Shown here: piece after piece, positions 45,009-58,066 of the stretch
Layout: the number at the start of each line of letters is the position of its first letter
Position numbering within the stretch: the first letter of the stretch is position 1
Assembly (NCBI GenBank): GCA_030770535.1
Contig: JASVEC010000083.1
Location: 1-64,000 of the forward strand
Direction: 5' to 3'
Source: Batkoa obscura
Taxonomy: Eukaryota > Entomophthoromycota > Entomophthoromycetes > Entomophthorales > Batkoaceae
Length of the DNA: 64,000 nucleotides
Notes under the pieces: model-generated
Told to the model about the DNA's origin: nothing
What the model saw: only the letters and a program-made list of their open reading frames with translations
Database searches by the model: none
Position numbers and translations under genes: made by a program

Positions 45009-45740
45009 ATTATTTTCAAACAGCTAGATCAATTTCTATTTATATTAAATCTAAAACTTTTATATTTATTAAAAAATAGATTAAAGTTACAATTGATAAC
45101 AATGGTATTTGTTGTTTTTATTTCCTGTTTTTTTTAAAGTATTAATCTTATATACTGCCTAGTTAAGTTATTCTTATCAATAATAAATTCTAATAATTAT
45201 TTCTTATTTTATTATAAAATTGTATAAACCCTAGATTATTATGAATAGTTGTCGAAATCAATTTAAATCAATTATAATATTTAAATAGTATCTTTTTTTA
45301 TTATATGGGGATGTTTTTTTTGGCTTCATTACTTTTCCACCTTCCAAGCGCTATTTAAGTGGAAAAATTGTTAGTAAAATTGTTAGACACAAAAATGCAT
45401 CCCCATATTAAAATTTTTAAAGTAAAATTTGATAAAAGCTCGTGTTTTGTTTTTATTTTAATAAAGAATAAAGTTAAACAGCTATATATTTGTATATTAT
45501 ATATCTATTAAATATTTAATAAGAATAATATGAAATTTATAAAAAGGTTAATTATTAAAAAAAATAAAATAAAATAAAAAAGTTTTTTGAATTAAACAAA
45601 AAGACTTAATTTTAAGCTTTTTAAATTTAAATTATTTTAAATATTTCTATATATTAAATTTTTTTATAAATAAACTTAACTTCAAAAACCTTAATATAAT
45701 AGTTTTTTATAATTAAATTAAAATATTTGTAATTTTTAAT
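45009..45740 (-). mobile_element. Decayed fragment of the 2.4-kb transposon
   Basis: 45020-45300 matches the 5' coding part of the transposase (13310-13590) and 45409-45730 matches its 5' flank, in minus orientation. The 3' two thirds are missing. A MITE (45303-45408) interrupts it. Confidence 0.75.
45303..45408 (-). mobile_element. 106-bp MITE inside decayed fragment
   Basis: GGGGATGTTTTTTTTGGC to GCATCCCC, ATAT on both sides. Well preserved. Confidence 0.83.
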
Positions 45741-46783
45741 TTATTTTTAATAATACTATTTATTAAAGCTTTAATTTAGTTAGCTTCAAATCATTAATTA
45801 ATATTGAGTAACAGATTAGCTTCATAAATTTTTTAACTTTTATTTATTTATTTATTTATTTATTTATTTGTTTATTTAATAATCAATATTGATAAAAAAT
45901 AATATAAAATAAATATAAAAATTAATATAAAAACACAATATAAAAACACAACATAAAAATATAATATAAATACAAAATTTTGAATAATGCTCATTTTATT
46001 TTTATTTCATATAATAACTTTTAAAAATTTTAACTATTTATTTAATACAAGTTCAATTTATGGTCTATTATTGATTATTTTTTTCCCTTTTTTTTTATTA
46101 AATGCCTCAAATATGAAAGGAATTTTTTAATGTTGAAAATTTTAAGAAATTCAAAGTCAAAGTGTTTTTTAGATTCTTTTGTTCATTTTTTAGGGTTGAA
46201 ATTTCCAAAAGAACATTATTCAATTTTTAACAAATCAATGAACATGTATGTTCTTAATGCAGTTGATGGATAATAGCTCATATAAAGCATGGATTCAAAT
46301 ACTTTAATTTTATCAAATAAAACATTAAAATAAAATAGCTTTGGACACTTTATCTTCCCTATACAGCACTCATTATCAATCATTTTTGATATTAAATTGT
46401 TAACTATTTTTTCTATTGTGCTGATTATAATTGTTGCAGCTTTTTTACAACCTAATCAGTTACTTTAAAAAAAATCCAAGTTTAGCTCAAAAATAAAATT
46501 AGACTTTAAGAAAATTAGTTGACCAATAATTTGGCTCTAAAAATTGCCATTAAAAAAGCAATGCTAAAAATTTCATTTATTTTCCACTTGTTCATTTACT
46601 GCTTGGCGTTAATTGGATCCAATTTCAATTGTGACGCTTTTTTTATATGAGCCAAACATTTTAATTTCAAGTTCAAACTTTAGTCCAACACTAGCATTCT
46701 ATTTGTTTTTTGTTATTAAAATCATCCTTGTTTCTTAAGAAAGTGAAAGTTGCTTATCAAATACATAAAAAATAATCATCAAA
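45741..46783. other. Intergenic, upstream of AMSH gene
   Basis: A TTTA microsatellite lies at about 45838-45880. Otherwise no gene or repeat seen. Confidence 0.5.
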
Positions 46784-48355
46784 ATGAATTCAACAACAAC
46801 TAACTTCAATCCTTCATCGGATGAACGTGTGTTAAGTATTCGAGATTTAAATCAATTATCTAAAGTTAAAATAGAATTGAAATTTTCCTTAAGTTTAAAT
46901 TTAAGAAGTATTAAATTATTGATGAGACAGGTAAGTTATTTTTATGTTATATTATAATTAATAGAAAATTAATTAAAAATTAATTAAACTAGGGTGATAT
47001 TTATTATAAAGAATCAGATTTAATTAAAAGTTATATTTATTATATGAAAGTAGCAAAGTAAATTATTGATTAATAATTAATCATTAGTAATAAATAAAAT
47101 ATTAATTTTTTATATTTATTTAGTTTAATAATTCGCGAAATTCCTAAACATCCTGAATATAATAATAGTAAAACTAATAATTTATTAAAAGAAGCAAAAA
47201 AAGATGGTATTAAAGCATTAGAAAGATTAGAAATCATTAAACCAATATTGGAAGAGAGATATAAAGAATATATTAATAAACTTAATCAATGGAAATATAC
47301 TCAATTTCATAATAGAAGGGAGGAAGAGAGTAAAGATATTAATGGTCTAAATGAGGAAAATATTCAAAGGAATAGTAACGAAAGTATAAGTAAACAGAAT
47401 GAAATAAATATAAAGAATAACAAAAAACAGGATTATGATCCTAATTGGTCTGTAGCAGATGCTTTACCTAATTTCAGTTTCAAATTAGAAGGAACTAATG
47501 AATATAATTTAAGAAAACAATTAGAAATTGAAGATAATAGCCAAGATAAACCATATGATCATGTTCAATTATTAATGAAAAATCATTTGAAACAAGTTAA
47601 TAATAATCAAGATTTAAATACAAATAAAAGAAATCCAATATCAGCCATTTTTGATGTATTACCTAGTCCACCTCCTATACCACCTAAAGAATTGGAGCTA
47701 ATAAATGAAAATAAAAAAGTGAAAGAGAGTAATAGTAATTTCATGAATAGTAAGTTTTATTTATTATATTTCATAATTTTAATCTCAATTAATAAATATT
47801 GTATTAAATTATATAGTTTATTATAATGAAAGTGGATTACCATTACGAAAGATTAATCTTAATCCTAAGTTAATTGATCAATTTCTAAAAATAGCAAATG
47901 AAAACACAGTTAACAACATAGAAACATGTGGATTATTAAGTGGAAGCTTAATTCATAATGAATTTTATTTAAAAAGTTTAATAATACCAGAACAAATTGG
48001 AACAAGTGATAGTTGTATTATGATTAATGAAGAAAAATGGTATCATTTAATTGATGAAAATGAATGGTTATTATTAGGATGGATTCATACTCATCCAACT
48101 CAATCTTGTTTCTTATCATCTGTTGATTTACACACTCATTATCCTTTTCAATTAATGTTATCTGAATCTATTGCTATTGTTTGTTCACCTAAATTTCAAC
48201 CTAATTTTGGTACTTTTAGATTAACTGATCCACCTGGAATGCCAATTATTTCAAATTGTAAAGAAAAAAGTATGTTTCATCCTCATGAGATTGGAATGAA
48301 TGATAAATTGTTTATTGATTGTAATCAAAATGTCAATTCATTAGGACATGTTAAT

Positions 48356-48391
<36 letters not shown>

Positions 48392-48442
48392 TCATTTGAA
48401 ATTATTGATTTAAGAATTAATAGTAGGAAAATAATAAAATAA
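46784..48442 (+). CDS. AMSH-type JAMM deubiquitinase
   Basis: Four exons (46784-46930, 46993-47057, 47124-47749, 47817-48442) give 487 residues. Residues about 10-130 match the USP8-dimerisation (MIT-like) domain, e.g. ESDLIKSYIYYMKVANLIIREIPKHPEY. The C-terminal MPN+ domain has the catalytic Glu in ETCGLLSG and the JAMM zinc site WIHTHPTQSCFLSSVDLHTHYPFQ (H-x-H-x10-D). The segment ESIAIVCSPKFQ, diagnostic of AMSH/STAMBP, follows. These enzymes cut Lys63-linked ubiquitin chains on endosomes with ESCRT. An Asn run of about 12 residues from an AAT microsatellite lies near the C-terminus and may vary in length. Convergent with ORC3, 73 bp apart. Confidence 0.93.
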
Positions 48443-48515
48443 ATTAATATTAAATTATTAAATAATTAAATAATAATATTAAATATATTTAACTCCTATT
48501 TAATATTTAATATTT

Positions 48516-50199
48516 TTATTTAATCCAAATTAATTTTTGAACGTGATCTGTTTTCTTTTTACTATATTTAATAAAACCAAGAAATTTTAATTCATTTAAA
48601 CAATGACAAAATCGAGCACTAAAAAATAAAATATAATTCATTCATTAATATTAAATTTATAATAAATAAATAATAAATAATAAATAATAAATAATAAATA
48701 ATAAATAATAATCAATTTAACTTACTTAATTTCTTCTTCTTCTAATTCAATTTTTGGTTCTATTAATGATATTTGTTTTTTTAATAAAAATGTATATGCT
48801 TTTAACCAATCATTAATATTAATTAAATAACCAGCTTCTAAATACAAATTAAAACATAATTTCATGTCATTAATTGGGGTTTCAACTGGATAATACATTT
48901 CTTCTTGTTTAATTGCAAAATTAATATTATTGGAAAAATGTAATAAGAAATTCTAATTTAATTTAATTTAATTTGTAATTATTATATTCTTTATCTATTT
49001 TACCTTTTGTATTAATCCTAAATTATCAAATATAAATAATTCATAAAATAAAAATTCATTTTGAGGTTGAAAATTAGTACTATAAAATAAAATCAATCTT
49101 TTTTTTAAAATAATATTTAAAATAAACTTACTTTAAATAATCAATTAATTTTTTCAATAAAATCTTTAATTTTAATTTCAATTTATTTTCATCTTCATTT
49201 TTCTCTAATTCATTTCTTAATTCAATTATATTTTCTTGAATATCATCATCATGAATTGTTGTCTGAGCTAAATTTTCAATAAATACTTCACATTCATATA
49301 AGTCAAGATCATGTTGATTATGATGTATATTATTTAAATAAAAACTTGAATCTATTAATTTATTCATTAACAATTGATAATAAATTTCAATTAAAGTTAT
49401 TTGATTTAATTTTAAATAGTTGATTATTATTAATAAACATTGAATTAAGTTGGGGTATTTTTGTTGATATATTAAATATTCCTTAATACTTGGTATTAAT
49501 AATTCATTTATAAAATAATTATTATCTTTCATTAATTGATTTAATTTTTCTTTTTCTTTTTTAATTAATTCATTATTATTCTCTTCTTTCTTATTCTTTT
49601 TGTTTAAGATACTTTCTATCTTATTTTCAATATATAATTTAACACTATTTAAACTTCTTAATCTATAAATATCTTCCTTATTTAATTTCAATTCATGAAT
49701 CTTATTAATATCCTTAATATCATAAATATAAAATTGATTTAATGGGTTACAATAAAAATATTCCATATGAATAAACTATATAAAATATATTATAAATGAT
49801 AAATTAGAATAAATTAACTTAATATAATAAATATAAAATATTATTTACCTTTAGTACATTTAAAAAACTTTTAATTGAATGATTTAAATCCATGAAATTT
49901 TCAACAATCCAATTAAACATTCTTGGACTTAATCGAATTCCTTTTGGATTTGTTATAAAATACTATTAAAAATATTAATATTAATTTATTATTATTATTA
50001 ATTTATTACTTACATTTTCAATTACAATATTTAAACTTTGATTAGCATCTAACCAATTAAATGATTCAATAGATAAATTATAGATTAAATCATCATTAAT
50101 TAGATTATTAATTGAACTTCCTAAATTTTGTGACATCATTATTAATAGAGGTAATGAATTATTGTATGAACTATATAAATAAAATAAATAAATAAATAA

Positions 50200-50256
<57 letters not shown>

Positions 50257-51192
50257 GACTTACTTTAATATTCTTAAAAAATCATTCAATTCTTTATTAT
50301 CAATTCTTGAACTATCTCTTATTAACACAATAAATAAATCTAGTATTTAAAAAGTATTAATTAATATTTATTATTTCATTTACTTATTTATTCTAAATTA
50401 CCTTTATTATTTTCATTTGTATTATTGACCACTTGATGATATTTATCCTTAAATTCCAATAAACTATTTACTTCTTCATCTCCCTAAAAAAAACATCAAT
50501 CCAACAATTCACTCAAAGTTCTAATTTTATCAACCTTAAATTTCAATTTCTCCCAACTATTTACACAACTCATTAATTGTTCAAAATTAATATCATAATT
50601 TTCTTTTTGAACATCAGCAATAAAACATTCATAATTACAATTTTCTTCAATTACTTGGATTAATTGTAAATACAATAAATCACTATCCCATTGTTGGCTT
50701 CCTGTATTAATGTTATATACTTTTAATCCAGTGATACTAATAAAAGAAGAAAGTGAGAATTATTATTATTACTATTATTAATTGACTAAATAATAAATAA
50801 TGAATAATGATTTACCTATTAATTGCTTCTTCTAATTGTGTTCCCTGATGATAATTAATATCCCATTCCATATCATTTATTGCTTCTATCATAGTCATAA
50901 AATTGTGTGAATGATGAGTGTATAAAGCGTCCTAATTACCAATTGATTACTCTTTATTTTTATTTTATATGAAAACAAAAAAGTACCAATAATTCCCCCT
51001 CAATACTTGACCAAATAGTAAAAAATGGGTTATTATTCTTAATATCTTCCGTTAAGATGGTAGTATATTTTCGTTTTTTATCATTCGTTAATTCATAAAC
51101 AGACTAAAATAATAATACAAATGATTCAAATTAGTATAATCATTCAATCAAACACTGTTATCATTTACCTCCCATTCATCTTCAAAACCCAT
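48516..51192 (-). CDS. ORC3: Origin recognition complex subunit 3
   Basis: Multi-exon gene (about a dozen short exons) starting at 51192 (MGFEDEWE) and ending at 48516. The N-terminal part reads [21 protein letters not shown]. The middle has a large exon at 49128-49766 ([15 protein letters not shown]...[12 protein letters not shown], then [23 protein letters not shown]). The end is [31 protein letters not shown]. The final block, R-F-x-x-x-x-x-EL-x-FLGFIK-x-x-x-RKTDHV-x-x-L-x-W, is the hallmark of ORC3. The protein is part of the six-subunit complex that marks replication origins. Individual exon ends were checked only in part. Long TTA microsatellites (50203-50255) lie in introns. Confidence 0.85.
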
Positions 51193-51837
51193 CTTTTATT
51201 GAAATTTGTCGTTTTTTTAAAATCAAAATATTAGTTTATGTTTTTGAGTTTTATGATCTTATGGATTAAAATTTCATAATTAGAAAAAAGAGCCAATTAA
51301 AGTCCAAGTTTCTATCTTATTGCAAAAAAGTAGTTACTAATGAATGCAAATCAAAACTTAGATTATAGTAGTACTAAAATTTTATAATAAATAATAAGTA
51401 ACTCAAATTTTTTTAAATTCAAATATTCAATTTGTTACTTTTTTAATAAAGAAGAGATATCAATTTAATATTTTAAACTATTATGTTTCTCTTAAAAAAA
51501 ACATGTTTAAATGGAGATTCAATTTTTCAATAAGAATTCTAAATCAAAATTAATAAAGTTTTAACATGAATCTAAAGAATTTTTACTAAAACAAATTATT
51601 TTGATTATCTATTTTTTAACTTTGTCCACTTTTGTCTACAATCTTAATTAAAATGAATTATTTGCTGTTGAAATTTTGTTCTTGATAGAGTTAGAATAGC
51701 TTGAAATTACTATTATTCAAAAAAATTTCACTAGCTTTATTGATATTTTAATAAAAATAGTTATCACTCTATATTTTTATTTTTATTTTCAAACCATACA
51801 ACATCGACCATAATATTACCAATATAAGTCCTATTAC
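51193..51837. other. Intergenic
   Basis: AT-rich spacer between ORC3 start and the Cys-rich gene; nothing recognised. Confidence 0.45.
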
Positions 51838-52143
51838 TTACTCTATACAAGTCTTTTCCGAGTCATCAGTGATACCACAACCTTTTCTATAAACATAACC
51901 TTCCAACACTGCAAATGATGATTTAAAATGTTCTGTACAACAAGAAGTAAAACTTTTTGCTACTAATGCTTGAATATTGCAACATACTGATGAAAAACCA
52001 AATCCTATTAATGTGCCTCCAAATTTAATACAACACTTCTGAGCACATTGACCTTGAAAGTTTTCTCCAGGACAAGAGTAGCACGTGTCTGTATTAAAGC
52101 TGGAAAGGGTTAATAATGTTGAAATCAATATAGTCAATTTCAT
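51838..52143 (-). CDS. Small secreted cysteine-rich protein
   Basis: Single exon of 101 residues. The N-terminus is a signal peptide (MKLTILISTLLTLSSF). The mature part has eleven cysteines, including three CC pairs and a CYSCPGENFQGQC start. An odd number of cysteines may mean one is free or the C-terminus is mis-set. There is no membrane anchor or known domain. The architecture fits fungal secreted effector-like or wall proteins, but function is unknown. It is flanked by 0.6-1.1 kb of non-coding DNA on each side. Confidence 0.72.
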   Translation of the reverse strand: MKLTILISTLLTLSSFNTDTCYSCPGENFQGQCAQKCCIKFGGTLIGFGFSSVCCNIQALVAKSFTSCCTEHFKSSFAVLEGYVYRKGCGITDDSEKTCIE

Positions 52144-52512
52144 TTTAGTGGAATATGGAATGTAGGTGCTGATATTTTATAATTTAATTATGATCAATAT
52201 AATTAAAATAGTTGTTATTGTTTATTATAAGTTAATATAACTTATTTACATACCTTTTTTCCAGAAATGAGTTGATATTATATCATGTAATATGATGAAA
52301 TTTCAATGCAAATATTTTATTAAATTTTGAGCTATAAGAACATTAATAAATAAAAATTATCTTTTATTTATAATTGATTAATAAGTTTTAAATAGTAAAA
52401 AGAATTATGAGGATTTAATAATTAAAATAAACGTTTTTTTAATACAATGTTGGACTTTCATAAATTTTGAAGAGATTAGCTCTCAAATGCCTTATTTGAG
52501 TGAAGAAAATAG

Positions 52513-52618
52513 AAATGGGGATATATTTTTTTGTTTAAGAATTTTACTACAATCTTTCCACTCAAATAGCGCTTAAAAAATGGAAAAATAGTGAAACCAA
52601 AAAAAACAGTCTCAAATT
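52513..52618 (+). mobile_element. 106-bp MITE
   Basis: GGGGATAT...ACAGTCTC with AAAT on both sides, one of the clearest 4-bp target duplications. Confidence 0.83.
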
Positions 52619-52981
52619 GTAGAATGAAATATATTAAAGATAAAAAAAGTAAGAAATACATGAGAAATAATGGAAATATTTAACTAAATGGGATCTTTTT
52701 TTCTTTTCGATGAGTTTACTTTCTTGATCTAAGGATTTAAACAATCTATTAGGTGAAATAGCAATAATCAACCATATTAATATTAGTTAAAGTTTCTAAT
52801 ATATTTAAAAATAAAGTGTTTATTGTATTTAGTATTCATAAGCTGATCCAAACTTAAGTTGGGATTAAGTAGCAGCAACAAAAGCACAACAAAGTAAATA
52901 AAATAATGTATATTAGATAATTTCAACTTTTGCATTCTTTTAGAAGTTGAATTATTGGTAATGTGATAATGACTTTTTAAT

Positions 52982-53087
52982 ACATGGGAATGTTTTTTTT
53001 ATTTCATTACTTTTTCCATTTTTTAAGGGCTGTTCGAGCGGAGAGATTGTTAGTGAAATTTTTAAATAAAAAATACATCCCCACATA
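52982..53087 (-). mobile_element. 106-bp MITE
   Basis: GGGAATGTTTTTTTTATTTC to ACATCCCC with ACAT on both sides. Confidence 0.83.
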
Positions 53088-53245
53088 ATGTTAGTAATTA
53101 TTCTGCTCTATTTATGGAACTTATGTATTATTAAAAAGCTATTGTTTTAAAAGCAATAAAAAGATTGAAACATGACTATTTTATTATAGCTGAATAGAGC
53201 ATACAAAAAATATACAATCCGTATTATTTTATTTAATAATATTAA

Positions 53246-54852
53246 TTAATTATTATTAACGAAAATAATTTGGGAAAGATAACGATTGAGGAAAGCAATT
53301 ATGATTAAGATAATAAGGAAAACCTTAACAAAAATAATCCAATAATTTTCAATAATACCAAAGTAAGCAAATAAATCTTTAAAATTAATAGATGTTTGTA
53401 CTGATTTAAGAATACCATAGCCTCCAAATGCCAAGCCAAACACAGTAAATTTACCTACATTTCTGTCTTCTACCTTTGCTAGTAATAACATTACTGAAAA
53501 ATTAGAATATAAAAAACATATGGGTAAAGATATAGCGATTAAAGTAACTGATATGGTAATAAAAAAAGTAGGAAGGACTAGTTGTAAAAAGATAACCACT
53601 ATTAAATAAGCAAATTCTATAACAATTGCAGTACAAGTAATGTTATATACATAGCTTGGATTAAATTTGTTTAAAGTACTAGGTAGATATAGATAACTTA
53701 AGAGAAAAGCAACCACTACAAAAAAGATTATGATAGGAAAAAAACTTTCAAAACCTAAACCTAAGTCATGTTTATCAATTTCAAACATTAACATATACCA
53801 TTCAAGTAATATGATCATTGCATTTGTGATTAAAAATTGTGTTAGAATGTACGAAACAATTAAAAGTACTGTTCTCTCCGTTGGTAATTTAGGTATAAAG
53901 CGAAAATATAAAGTATCCTGAGATGAATTAATTGAGTTGTAGTTTGTATTATCAATATCACTAATTAATGTTTGAGTTTCATCACTTCTAATTGAAAGCG
54001 AAGTAGTATCTGATTTATCATACAAAGGTAATAGTAGTGAGCGAGAATAATAACCAAATATTAAAATTATAATAGCACTGCATAAAGCATTGAACAATTG
54101 AGGATATTGAAGGAATACTAATTTTAGAATGAACCAATTTGGAATTTGATTTTTATAAGACTTAAAAAAGATTATAATATAATAGATAATTCCACTGAGA
54201 ATTTGATTGATAAATAATAAAGTATATGCAAAACCTATAATTAATTAATTCATCAACTTTAAAGTAGTAAATTTGAAAATACTTTGATGTTTGGATTCAT
54301 AGAGAATTGCTATAAGTCCATAAGGAATAGCTTTCAGTCCACTAGATAACCCCAAACCAATTAAAGTAATCCGAATAAAAAAGAGGTTTGGTGATATAGA
54401 CAAAAGTACTATTAAAATGGATATAGCATAAATTGATAGAGATACAGTTTTTTTGGCTCCATACTTATCAGTCAAATAGCTAACAAGAATTACAGCTACA
54501 GGTACCATATATTGAAAGTAATTGAAGTTGGATACAATATAATATTTTTTTTCATGACGATCATGGGGAAGCCCTTCTAGCTCCAATAAAGTCTAAGAGT
54601 TCAATTAATGTATAGAAATTGATTTATTGCTAAAATTACATTTATAGATATATTTGAAATACATAGTATAAATACATGAATAAACCCAGTTAATAAAATT
54701 ATTTTTAAATAATTTAAATCTGGGAAACGAGATGAAGCTAGTCATAATTTTATTAATAAGTTATATTATATTATATTATATTTAATGTTTTTATTACTAG
54801 TTGATACCCTATCATGAATATTATCACTGTCATTAGTTGATATTGATCCCAT
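53246..54852 (-). CDS. MFS-like transporter A
   Basis: Four exons: 54798-54852, about 54641-54737, 54283-54592 and 53246-54234, about 483 residues. Eleven or twelve membrane helices. The loop after helix 2 carries an MFS motif A form (SYLTDKYGAKK), and the next helices read IRITLIGLGLSSGLKAIPYGLIAILYESKHQ. A long charged loop at about residues 215-260 separates the two halves. The intron splitting the ESKHQ|SFAYTL junction is only 48 bp. Substrate is not evident. It has a tandem paralogue 1.5 kb upstream with the same exon structure. The N-terminus has 12 extra residues relative to that paralogue. Confidence 0.75.
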
Positions 54853-54935
54853 TTTCTAAGAAATGCTTTTATGAAATATAAATATGTTATATTTATATTG
54901 CCTCACAAATAAGAACACCAAATCATAAGCTTAAG

Positions 54936-54975
54936 TAATTCTTTAGAATTAACGTATTCTTGCTATACGATACTT
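54936..54975 (+). repeat. 40-bp segment, orientation 1 of a promoter micro-inversion
   Basis: Identical at 38 of 40 positions to the reverse complement of 58027-58066, while flanking sequence on both sides aligns in direct orientation. Confidence 0.8.
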
Positions 54976-55636
54976 TAACTCAATTCATAGCTGCGGAAAA
55001 CTCTCATTTTTCATAAAAATAAAGAAATTAGCCTTATGATTTGTAGTTAGATGATGTAAGTTTATAAGGTGGAACAAATTGAGAAAATTAATCTCCTTAA
55101 AGCGGTTAAGGTTGCTTTCAATAACGAGAGCATATACCAATGAAAAAGGATCGTATACGAATGTGAAATAAGTGGCTACTCTTTCAGAATTAGAAGTCTA
55201 AGATGAAAGTTAGCTTTTTGTGTATTAAATTTTAACAACTCAAATAAAATGAAATTCTCATTTTTATTCAAGTTCTTATGAGAAAATTTACTAACCTTAC
55301 ACCTTGATTTTTTAACTATTGTAGTTAAATGTTTTATTTTGGAAATTATCTTAACGAGAAAATTTTTATGTAGCAGTGTATTCAATATTTTTTCAATATT
55401 TTTTTTTGAAGTATTTGATGTGTTTGAAAATAAATATTACAACTAAAAGTGAAAAATTAACAAGTTTAGAAAAACCATCTATAAAATACATAAAAAAACA
55501 GCATTTAATCTAACCCTTTCTTGTCCTTCAGGATTTTTTTTATTTAGTTGAGAATGGCTAAAGTAAAGGTTTTTCTCACTCAGTAGCAGTAACTTGTTTA
55601 TCTAAAAGCAAGAAAGGTTGTGTTTGCCTAAAAATA

Positions 55637-55740
55637 ATTTGAGAATGCTTTTTATTATTTGAGAGCTTTACTAATTTTACCAGTTAAATAGCGCTTAAAA
55701 AATAGAAAGAGTAATGAAGCTAAAAAAGACATCCCCATTT
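55637..55740 (+). mobile_element. 106-bp MITE
   Basis: GAGAATGC...ACATCCCC flanked by ATTT on both sides; slightly diverged in the left half. Confidence 0.75.
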
Positions 55741-55786
55741 ATTGCTTCTTTTGTTAACTTGTAATATTTTATTTAGATAATAAAGC

Positions 55787-55899
55787 ACTTGGGGATTTGG
55801 TGATGTTTTTTTGTGTTTAAGAATTTTATTAATGATTTTTTCGCTCAAATAGTGTTTAAAGATGAAAAAAATAATGAAGCCAAAAAAACACCCCCATTT
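55787..55899 (+). mobile_element. MITE with duplicated left tip
   Basis: GGGGATTTGGTGATGTTTTT: the first bases appear twice, followed by the usual core and ACACCCCC. Flanks ACTT and ATTT. Confidence 0.72.
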
Positions 55900-56376
55900 G
55901 TTTGTTTGTTTTTGAGGATTTTTAAAAAAAAAAGTCTACAAAAAGTAGTATTCAAAAACTCTTTTATATAAATAAAATAGTTACTTTACATCTTATATAT
56001 AGCCTGATGTAAAATTGGGCTATGATTAAATAATAATGGCAAAATAATATAAAGCAGATAAGAGATTAGTTAAGCTTGAACAGATAAAAATTATTATTAA
56101 ATGTAAACTATACTATAACAAGAGTATTGTATATTAAATAACGCTAATTTTAATATTTTTATAAAGCATAATCATTAATAATGGTAGAGTAATCTTTTTA
56201 ATAGCATATAGTGATAACAATTATTTCGCTCAATTTATTGAACCTATACTTTATTAGAAAACTATATTATTTTTAAAAGTAATAAAAGTATCGAAAAATA
56301 AACATTTTAGTGCAATTGAATATAACACATAAGACAATATACGATCCGTATTATTTTATTTAATAGATAATATTAA

Positions 56377-57939
56377 TTAATTACTATTAATGAAAATAAC
56401 TTGGGAGAGATAACGATTGAGAAAAGCAATTATGCCTAAGATAAAAAGGGAAACTTTGACATAGATATTCCAACTTTCAATGGCACTAAAGTAAACAAGT
56501 AAAGGTTTTAAAACAAGAGACCCTTGGATTTTATCAAGAATGTCATAGCTACCAAATGCCAAACCAAGGACAGTAAATTTTCCTACATTTATATCTTCTA
56601 CCTTTGCTAATAATAATATTACTGAAAAATTGGAACATAAAAAACATACAAGTAAAGATGTTGGAGCCAAATTAACTAAAAAAACAAGGAATGAAATAGG
56701 AATGATTGGTTGTAGAAAGTTAATTATGATTAAGCAAAGAAATACAATGAAAATTCCACTACAAGCAATATTATATACATAGCTTGGCTTAAATTTGTTT
56801 AAGGCGGTAGGTAAATAGAGTGAGCTTAAGAGCAAAGTGGCTGCTATAAATAGGATTGTAGCAGGAAAAAAACTTTCAAAGCCTGAAACTAAATCATTTC
56901 TATCAGTCCCAAACATACCCATATACCATCCTGGTAATACCATCATTGCAGATGTAGTTAAGCATTGGTTTAATACATATGAAACAATCAAAAGGGAAGT
57001 TCGTTTAGTAGGCAACTTAGTTAAAAATTGGGAATAGAAGGTATCCTGAGATGAGTTGATAAAAACATACTTGGGATTCGCTGTATCATACATTGACGCC
57101 TGAGCTTTATCATTTTTAATTAGAAGTAGATTATTATCTAATTTATCATCCGAAGGTAATAAGTAATGAAAATAATAGCCAAATATAGCCAATACAGTAG
57201 CGCTGCATAAAACAGGGAATAATAGCGGATATTGAAGAAACGTTAATTTTAGAATGAACCAATTTGGAATTTGATTTTTATAAGATCCAAAAAAAGATCC
57301 TATAGCATCCGAAATGGCCACATTAAATAAACTACTAAATATTATCAATGCATACGCGAAACCTATAAGTAGTTAATTTATCAACTTTAAAGTAGTAAAT
57401 TTGAAAATACTTTGATGTTTGGATTCATAGAGAATTGCTATAAGTCCATAAGGAATAACTTTCAGTCCACTAGATAACCCCAAGCCAATTAAAGTAATTC
57501 GAATAAAAAAGAGGTTTGGTGATATAGACAAAAGTACTATTAAAATGGATGTTGTATAAATTGACAATCGTATAATTGTTTTAGCTCCGTATTTATCAGT
57601 TACATATCCAATGATAATTATAGCTATAGGTACCACATAATCAAAATAATTAAAATTTGATATAAGATAAACCCTCTTATCAAGGCGACTACGTGGGCCC
57701 CCACCCAGTTCTACTAAAGTCTAAAAGTTCCATTAATTTGTAAGGGTTAAATTGTTGCTATATTTACATTAGTATAAAGATTGTTGATATACAGTGGTAA
57801 TACGTCAATAAAACCATATAATAAGATTATTTTGAAACAATTCAAATACGAAAAATGAGCTGAACCTAGTTATAGTTTTATTAAAATTTAGTTTTATATT
57901 ATAGATAATACTCTTATTACCAGTTGATATTGAACCCAT
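56377..57939 (-). CDS. MFS-like transporter B
   Basis: Four exons, 57921-57939, 57768-57865, 57411-57720 and 56377-57362, give 470 residues in frame throughout. Motif A reads GYVTDKYGAKT. The segment IRITLIGLGLSSGLKVIPYG is shared almost exactly with A, and much of exon 3 (57411-57560) is near-identical at base level. Exon 1 encodes only MGSIST plus one base. Relative to A it lacks 36 bp lying between direct repeats TATCAACT, consistent with a slippage deletion. It is part of a tandem duplication of about 2.4 kb with A. Substrate is unknown; MFS assignment rests on topology and motif A. Confidence 0.76.
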
Positions 57940-58026
57940 TTTTAAGAAAAATAGACTACAAGTAAAAAAAACACTCTAATTTATACCATATGCCAAATAA
58001 GAACACCAAATCATAAGCTTGAGTTG

Positions 58027-58066
58027 AAGTATCATATAGCAAGGATACGTTAATTCTAAAGAATTA
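58027..58066 (-). repeat. 40-bp segment, orientation 2 of a promoter micro-inversion
   Basis: Reverse complement of 54936-54975 with two mismatches, bounded here by TTGAGT on the left and ACTCAA on the right (6-bp inverted repeats). Confidence 0.8.

Larger units (their letters stand above)
52144..53245. other. Intergenic with two MITEs
   Basis: Holds the MITEs at 52513-52618 and 52982-53087. From about 53090 the sequence matches the 3' flank of the second transporter (56220 onward). Confidence 0.55.
54853..56376. promoter_or_regulatory. Transporter A upstream region and MITE-bearing spacer
   Basis: 54900-55060 matches the region upstream of transporter B. Shared parts are CAAATCATAAG (54919), the 40-bp segment 54936-54975 (inverted in B), GCTGCGGAAAACTCTCATTT (54990-55009) and CTTATGATTTG (55033), the last being an inverted copy of the first. 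MITEs lie at 55637-55740 and 55787-55899. Confidence 0.55.
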
